Below, piece by piece: positions 6,937 to 11,038 of a stretch of 11,038 nt of DNA. The notes below the pieces were generated by a model, which saw nothing but the letters and a program-made list of their open reading frames with translations, made no database searches and was not told where the DNA came from. The translations under genes and the position numbers were made by a program. The DNA is from JAZNBI01 sp045586995 (lineage in GTDB: Bacteria > Bacillota > Clostridia > Oscillospirales > CAG-272): assembly GCA_045586995.1 (NCBI GenBank), contig JAZNBI010000043.1, positions 1 to 11,038 of the forward strand. Direction: 5' to 3'. Position 1 is the stretch's first letter. The number at the start of each line of letters is the position of its first letter.

Positions 6937-9900
6937 CGTATTCGCTTTCCTCCTCCGTTGAATTTGATTTTTGAATGTTTCTGCAAATCGGCTTCATTTC
7001 ACAGTTTCTGCAAGGTGAGTCCTTTGCAGACGGATTGACCTCCTCAGAGCTTACATATCCCGACTTCAGAAGAGTTGCATAATCCTCTATTTTTTTTATT
7101 ATATCCTCATAAAGCGAGTCAAAGGTGTTATCTATATCGCAATCGTTTTCGAATGACATCCCGCTTGTTTTAAGCTTGCTTTCAAGCGCCGCCTTGCGAA
7201 TGCTCTCGGTATCGATATCCGACGTGATGATTTTCCAATCCGAAAGATCTATTGATATATATGCGATTTCCGAGGGTATTATATTCCCGCCGTCGCCGCA
7301 GCCGAAAAGCTTTTTAATATTGTCGGGAGTGTTGCGACAGATTGAAAACAGATAGAGCAAAAGCTGAAAATCGGTATCCTTTGAAAAATGCTTTTTGCCT
7401 GTTTTGTAGTCTATTATTTTTATATAACAGTCGTTGTTTTGATGACATGCATCTATTCGGTCGATTTTTCCTACGAGCGAAATCGGAGTGCCGTCCTTGA
7501 GAGTAAGTTTTACCGATGGCATGGAAGAATCCTTGCCGCCGACGAACAACTCAAAAAACGACGGTGTAAACTGCGAGTCCGACATTTTTGACATCATATC
7601 GTCGAGAATGAGCAATAAATGATTTCGTGCTTTTGAAATTTGATCTTTTATGCGGTTTGGGAAAACACTTTCTTTACCGAAGGAAATATCCTTAATATAT
7701 TGTTCTATTGCCGTATCCAAGCGAACGCATATTTCTTCTTCGGACACGGGAAGGCGAAGCTTTCCGTCTGATATAATTGATTTTATAAAATTTTCGAGTA
7801 CCGAATGTATTAAAGTGCCGATGTCGGCTTGTCGCAGGTCGCCTGATTTTTGATTGCGCAAATTGAGAAAATATCGGCAATAATATTTAAAAGTACAGGA
7901 GTCGAGCGTTTCAAGCTTGTTCTGAGAAACCGAGATAACCCCTTTTGAAGCTTTTTGCAAGAATGACGGAGAAACCGATGCGTCGGCATCGTAGACGGGA
8001 ACCTTAGCCGACGCCGTGATTCTTCCGAACTCTTTGGCTTTAAGCATATATTCTTCAAGCGCGTATCCTTCCGGCGTGCTTTGAAGCGAGCGTATATAAT
8101 CCAAGGCGAGCTCTTCATTCCAAAGCTTATCGTAAATTTCGAGATTTTCGTAATTTATAATTTTGACATGGGGAAGCAGCTCGGTTATTAAATCAAGTAC
8201 GTGAGATTTCTTTCTTTCGCCGCCGTCCTCCGAATTTGAAGCGTAGGTTAACAAAATACTTTCGGATGCACAGCATATTGCGCGATAAAAATACAAAAGC
8301 TCCTCTGAAAATTCGAGCTCCGAATCTTTTGACAGAGTAACATTAAGGCCGCGAAGAATATCCTTTTCGGAAGAAGTAAATATTCCTGAATTTTGAACAG
8401 GTCGCGGAAAAACTCCGTCATTTGCACCGATTATAATAAGATGCTTAATATTTCCGACACGCATTATGTTCGCAGAGCCGATAGTAATTTCATCAATAGT
8501 GGTCGGAATGGTTCCGATATCGGTTTTTTCGAATAATATCTTTAGCGCCGACAAAAGCTCGTCACAGGAAAGCTTTTCATCACCTAAAGTATCTGAAAGT
8601 TTTGAAAGTATATCTACTGTGATGTTAAATGTACGAACGGTTTCGTCTGCGTCGCGCTTGTTGCCTGCGGCAAGCTCTGCCTTTGCGGCTTCCGAAAGTG
8701 TTTCTTTGACCTTTAAGTCAATCATAAACGTATATATTGCACGGCACATTTCGGTAACGTTTTCGGCAGAATCGAGCTTTTTAAAGAAGTCCTTTAATAG
8801 CGGCAAAATTGTAGATTTAACGTGATTTGCCGCTTCGAGTATTTCCTTTCCGCGTTCCGAAATTTCACTTGAAAGCCCGTCGGGGTTCATATTCCAGGGC
8901 TTTTGGGTGAATTTTGAGCCGTTGATATTCCAAACGTCGCAATACTCTGCGAACATATCGATTTCCTTATCCGAAAGTGGGCAAAAGCCCGCCTTTAAAA
9001 AGGTAATTACGTCGGAACGCCGCCACTTATTGTTCTTGATTTTGAGAACGCAAAGCAAGGCACGCGCGAGCGGCATAGAGCCGATACTGTTCTTTTTTGA
9101 AAGATAAAAGGGTATCTGACACTTTTCAAGCGCACTTTCCAAAATCCCGTTATAATCCGAAATATCGCGGGCGATAATTGCAATATCACTGTATCTTGCC
9201 CCCGACATAACCGTCCTTTTTATAAAGTTTACAGCGGCTTCGGCTTCGCTGTACTTATTGAGGCAGGAAATTATTTTGACACTTTCGCCGGTATAGCTGT
9301 CGGGAAGTGCAGGCACCGACGATTTTGGCGTCCAAAGATTTTCTGCCAGGCGTTTTATTTCGTAGGATCTGATTCTGTGTACGGTATTTAAAAAAATGTC
9401 ATTAATCTTTTTTCCTTGTGCCAAGTGTTTAAGCTTTTTTGAAGTGTTAACGATACTTTCAAATTGAATACGTCTGGAAAACGGCGCATCACAAGCCAAA
9501 GAAATCGTAAAGTTTTCGGCATCCGAGATGATTTTTTCTATGATTTTATATTCTTGAGCAGTAAAGCTGCTGAATGAGTCTATGTATACGTTGCTGCCTT
9601 TAAAAAAGTTGTGTTCTCCGAGCAATTTTGCAAGCTTTGTAAGGTCATCGCTGCTATCATCATAAGTATTTCCCACAATATCATCATAGCAGGCATATAT
9701 TGTCGCAACATCTTGAAGCTTGTTTTTAAGAGAACTGCTTTTGTCTACCGAATTTATGACTGTATCAAGCTGCTCTGGTAATATGCAATTCCTTTTGAAT
9801 TCATTAACCGAAGAAAGCATAAGCTCTATAAAGGCGGGGTCCTTTAAAGATTTGCCCTTATATTCGCAAAGACCGGGCGCTACTGAAGAAATCGCTTTCC

Positions 9901-10177
9901 ACATAAGCATAGAGCGAACGCTGTCATCTATGTAGTTATATGAAAGTCCGCCGTATGTACGGAAAACGCGATTGGCAAGCCGCGAAAAATTCAGCACTTC
10001 AATATCTGTTTGGTCGCCGAAGGGAAGCAACGACAGCATTTGACGTTCGGTTTCCACCGATTGCTGTTCCGGAACGATTATAAAGCAACGGATATTATTT
10101 TCAATATCCGCCCTTATCATTTCGGCGATCCTCGTTGTTTTTCCGGTGCCTGAAATTCCATAGATGAAATTTATCAT
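6929..10177 (-). CDS. addB: ATP-dependent helicase/deoxyribonuclease subunit AddB
   Basis: AddB partners AddA; in studied homologues it cuts the 5'-ended strand and takes part in Chi recognition. The product is 1082 residues, slightly shorter than the B. subtilis protein (about 1166). It begins with a Walker A, GISGTGKTT (7-15), and the family block IVPEQQSVETE (34-44). Its inactivated-helicase-like core shows IDSFSSFTAQEY (199-210) and IIIGANDGVFP (581-591). The nuclease domain has H791, GKIDRID (903-909) with D906, DYK (923-925) and Q938. Four cysteines frame the nuclease: C761, and C1056, C1059 and C1065. The last three have the same spacing as C1121/C1124/C1130 of the B. subtilis [4Fe-4S] staple, so a cluster is expected. 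Start: AAGGAG at 10191-10186, eight bases upstream. The upstream gene ends five bases before it. RexB is less likely because both Walker A and the Fe-S cysteines are kept. Confidence 0.95.
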   Translation of the reverse strand: MINFIYGISGTGKTTRIAEMIRADIENNIRCFIIVPEQQSVETERQMLSLLPFGDQTDIEVLNFSRLANRVFRTYGGLSYNYIDDSVRSMLMWKAISSVAPGLCEYKGKSLKDPAFIELMLSSVNEFKRNCILPEQLDTVINSVDKSSSLKNKLQDVATIYACYDDIVGNTYDDSSDDLTKLAKLLGEHNFFKGSNVYIDSFSSFTAQEYKIIEKIISDAENFTISLACDAPFSRRIQFESIVNTSKKLKHLAQGKKINDIFLNTVHRIRSYEIKRLAENLWTPKSSVPALPDSYTGESVKIISCLNKYSEAEAAVNFIKRTVMSGARYSDIAIIARDISDYNGILESALEKCQIPFYLSKKNSIGSMPLARALLCVLKIKNNKWRRSDVITFLKAGFCPLSDKEIDMFAEYCDVWNINGSKFTQKPWNMNPDGLSSEISERGKEILEAANHVKSTILPLLKDFFKKLDSAENVTEMCRAIYTFMIDLKVKETLSEAAKAELAAGNKRDADETVRTFNITVDILSKLSDTLGDEKLSCDELLSALKILFEKTDIGTIPTTIDEITIGSANIMRVGNIKHLIIIGANDGVFPRPVQNSGIFTSSEKDILRGLNVTLSKDSELEFSEELLYFYRAICCASESILLTYASNSEDGGERKKSHVLDLITELLPHVKIINYENLEIYDKLWNEELALDYIRSLQSTPEGYALEEYMLKAKEFGRITASAKVPVYDADASVSPSFLQKASKGVISVSQNKLETLDSCTFKYYCRYFLNLRNQKSGDLRQADIGTLIHSVLENFIKSIISDGKLRLPVSEEEICVRLDTAIEQYIKDISFGKESVFPNRIKDQISKARNHLLLILDDMMSKMSDSQFTPSFFELFVGGKDSSMPSVKLTLKDGTPISLVGKIDRIDACHQNNDCYIKIIDYKTGKKHFSKDTDFQLLLYLFSICRNTPDNIKKLFGCGDGGNIIPSEIAYISIDLSDWKIITSDIDTESIRKAALESKLKTSGMSFENDCDIDNTFDSLYEDIIKKIEDYATLLKSGYVSSEEVNPSAKDSPCRNCEMKPICRNIQKSNSTEEESEYDD

Positions 10178-10191
10178 TACAATTACTCCTT
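10178..10191 (-). promoter_or_regulatory. addB ribosome binding site embedded in the end of the upstream gene
   Basis: On the minus strand AAGGAG (10191-10186) encodes the last two codons (Lys-Glu) of the QueG-like gene and runs straight into its TAA stop (10185-10183). The addB ATG follows after TTGTA. The spacing from GGAG to the ATG is eight bases, which is near ideal. Ribosomes ending on the first gene are thus placed on the addB start, which argues for coupled translation. Confidence 0.8.
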
Positions 10192-11022
10192 TTCGCCGGA
10201 AAGATGCTCCGAGCTTGCTTCCAGCAGTTCAAGATTTCTTATAATCGTTTTTCGTCCGCGCCAAGAATATGCCCGTTCGTTGAATTCTCGGTCGCTCATA
10301 TTCTCTACGTCGGATTTTTTTAGAAAAGGTTTTGTGTATTCTTTGAAAAACTCGATTTCCGAATATATTGTTTTTTGCTCCTTTGCCCTAATTGTGTACG
10401 GGCAGACATCCTGACAGATATCACAGCCCCAAGCACAACCGTATTTTTTTATTTCGGCCTCTTCGGAGCTTGACAGAACTCCTTTTTTTTGAGTAAGGGC
10501 AGAAATACATTGGCTTGCGTTTTTTTGAATAGGACAAGCGGATTTGCACCTTCCGCATTTTTCACAGGTGACAATCTCCTGCGCGTTGCAGCTTTCGCAA
10601 AAATCTGTTATTATTTCTCCGAGAAAAACAAACGATGAATATTTTTCGGTTATCAGCATACCGTTGTCGCCGAGCATACCGAGTCCCGCGGCAGCGGCGG
10701 CAAGCGGTTCGTTTATGGGTGAGTGGTCTGCAAAAAAAGCAAATTTGTTATTTTTATATTCTTTCTGTAAAATGGGTAAAATTTCACTTGATAATATTTT
10801 AAAAAATATATGGTAGTCGCGCGAAACGGCATAAGCTGAAATGTTTCGCTTTTCTTCACAACTATCGGAATAGTAGGGGACGGCAATAATAAACGCAGTG
10901 CCTTGTGAAATCCCGACCTTTTCCAGCAGATAGGGACGAATTATTTCGCAGCTTTTCAACGGAATCGGCGCAAACGTATCAATTTTGTATTGTTTAAGGA
11001 TATTCCTGATGAACTCGGTCAT
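10183..11022 (-). CDS. QueG-like double [4Fe-4S] protein, short form (putative epoxyqueuosine reductase)
   Basis: QueG proper is a cobalamin- and iron-sulphur-dependent enzyme that turns epoxyqueuosine into queuosine in the wobble position of tRNA. This 279-residue product matches the QueG core: ADHSPINEPLAAAAAGLG (98-115) resembles the active-site block with its conserved Asp (here D99). It is followed by LGDNGML and VFLGEI. Two ferredoxin-like cysteine sets follow: CEKCGRCKSACP (153-164) and CAWGCDICQDVCP (196-208), eight cysteines, enough for two clusters. An R-rich SWRGRKTIIRN (253-263) is near the end. Full-length QueG has about 380 residues with a HEAT-like C-terminal region for tRNA; that part is missing here. 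The gene may be a reduced QueG or a relative of unknown substrate, so I give no symbol. The start at 11022 has GGAGG (11038-11034) upstream. It is the first visible gene of the unit with addB and addA. Confidence 0.75.
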   Translation of the reverse strand: MTEFIRNILKQYKIDTFAPIPLKSCEIIRPYLLEKVGISQGTAFIIAVPYYSDSCEEKRNISAYAVSRDYHIFFKILSSEILPILQKEYKNNKFAFFADHSPINEPLAAAAAGLGMLGDNGMLITEKYSSFVFLGEIITDFCESCNAQEIVTCEKCGRCKSACPIQKNASQCISALTQKKGVLSSSEEAEIKKYGCAWGCDICQDVCPYTIRAKEQKTIYSEIEFFKEYTKPFLKKSDVENMSDREFNERAYSWRGRKTIIRNLELLEASSEHLSGEKE

Positions 11023-11038
11023 TTTTTCGTCACCCTCC

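Noticed and set aside
8466..8825. A 119-codon plus-strand open frame opposite addB, with similar ones at 5024-5323 and 5444-5743
   Set aside because: All are complementary to intact addB or addA coding sequence. The serine-rich products are typical of antisense frames.
3352..10177. Possibility that the two large genes form a phage-defence helicase-nuclease system
   Set aside because: Motif order, domain content, AddB Fe-S cysteines and the addB-addA order all fit housekeeping AddAB. No defence or mobile genes are nearby.
1..11038. Search by eye for tRNA genes, CRISPR arrays, insertion sequences, direct repeats and attachment sites
   Set aside because: The window is almost fully filled with intact coding sequence, and no repeated blocks or cloverleaf-like stretches were found. 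Short repeats below what the eye can catch are not excluded.

Overview
The window reads as chromosomal DNA from a low-to-moderate GC Firmicute, most likely a member of the Clostridia. The reasons are a lysine-riboswitch leader in front of lysine genes, an AddAB-type (not RecBCD-type) double-strand-break nuclease, and purine-rich Shine-Dalgarno sequences before most genes. Nothing seen allows a genus or species call. No tRNA, rRNA, CRISPR array, insertion sequence, prophage gene or integrase is visible, and no gene-free stretch exceeds about 250 bases.

Left part, plus strand (1-3329): a lysine biosynthesis operon. The window opens inside a lysine riboswitch: its 3' half is recognisable and its 5' half lies before base 1. 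A candidate antiterminator and an intrinsic terminator (198-222) follow. Then come dapA (250-1140), dapB (1176-1919) and lysA (1945-3252). These encode the first two committed steps from aspartate semialdehyde towards diaminopimelate and the final step from diaminopimelate to lysine. The intermediate steps (DapL, Ddh or an acylated branch) and aspartokinase are not here and must be encoded elsewhere. When lysine is plentiful the leader should terminate transcription before dapA.

Centre (3288-3329): an 18-bp perfect hairpin with an A-tract on one side and a T-tract on the other. It sits between two convergent operons and can serve as a terminator for both.

Right part, minus strand (3352-11022): a tightly packed unit read from right to left. 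It holds a short QueG-like double [4Fe-4S] protein gene (10183-11022), addB (6929-10177) and addA (3352-6936). The QueG-like stop is 5 nt before the addB start and the addB ribosome binding site overlaps that stop. addB and addA overlap by 8 nt. AddA carries the motor and one nuclease domain; AddB carries a second nuclease domain with an iron-sulphur staple. Together they resect DNA breaks for RecA loading. The promoter of this unit lies beyond the right edge.

All the genes belong to known families and look intact, with no frameshifts. I see no undescribed multi-gene system. The points most worth following up are the mutually exclusive RNA folds of the lysine leader and the short QueG-like protein fused by operon structure to the AddAB genes.
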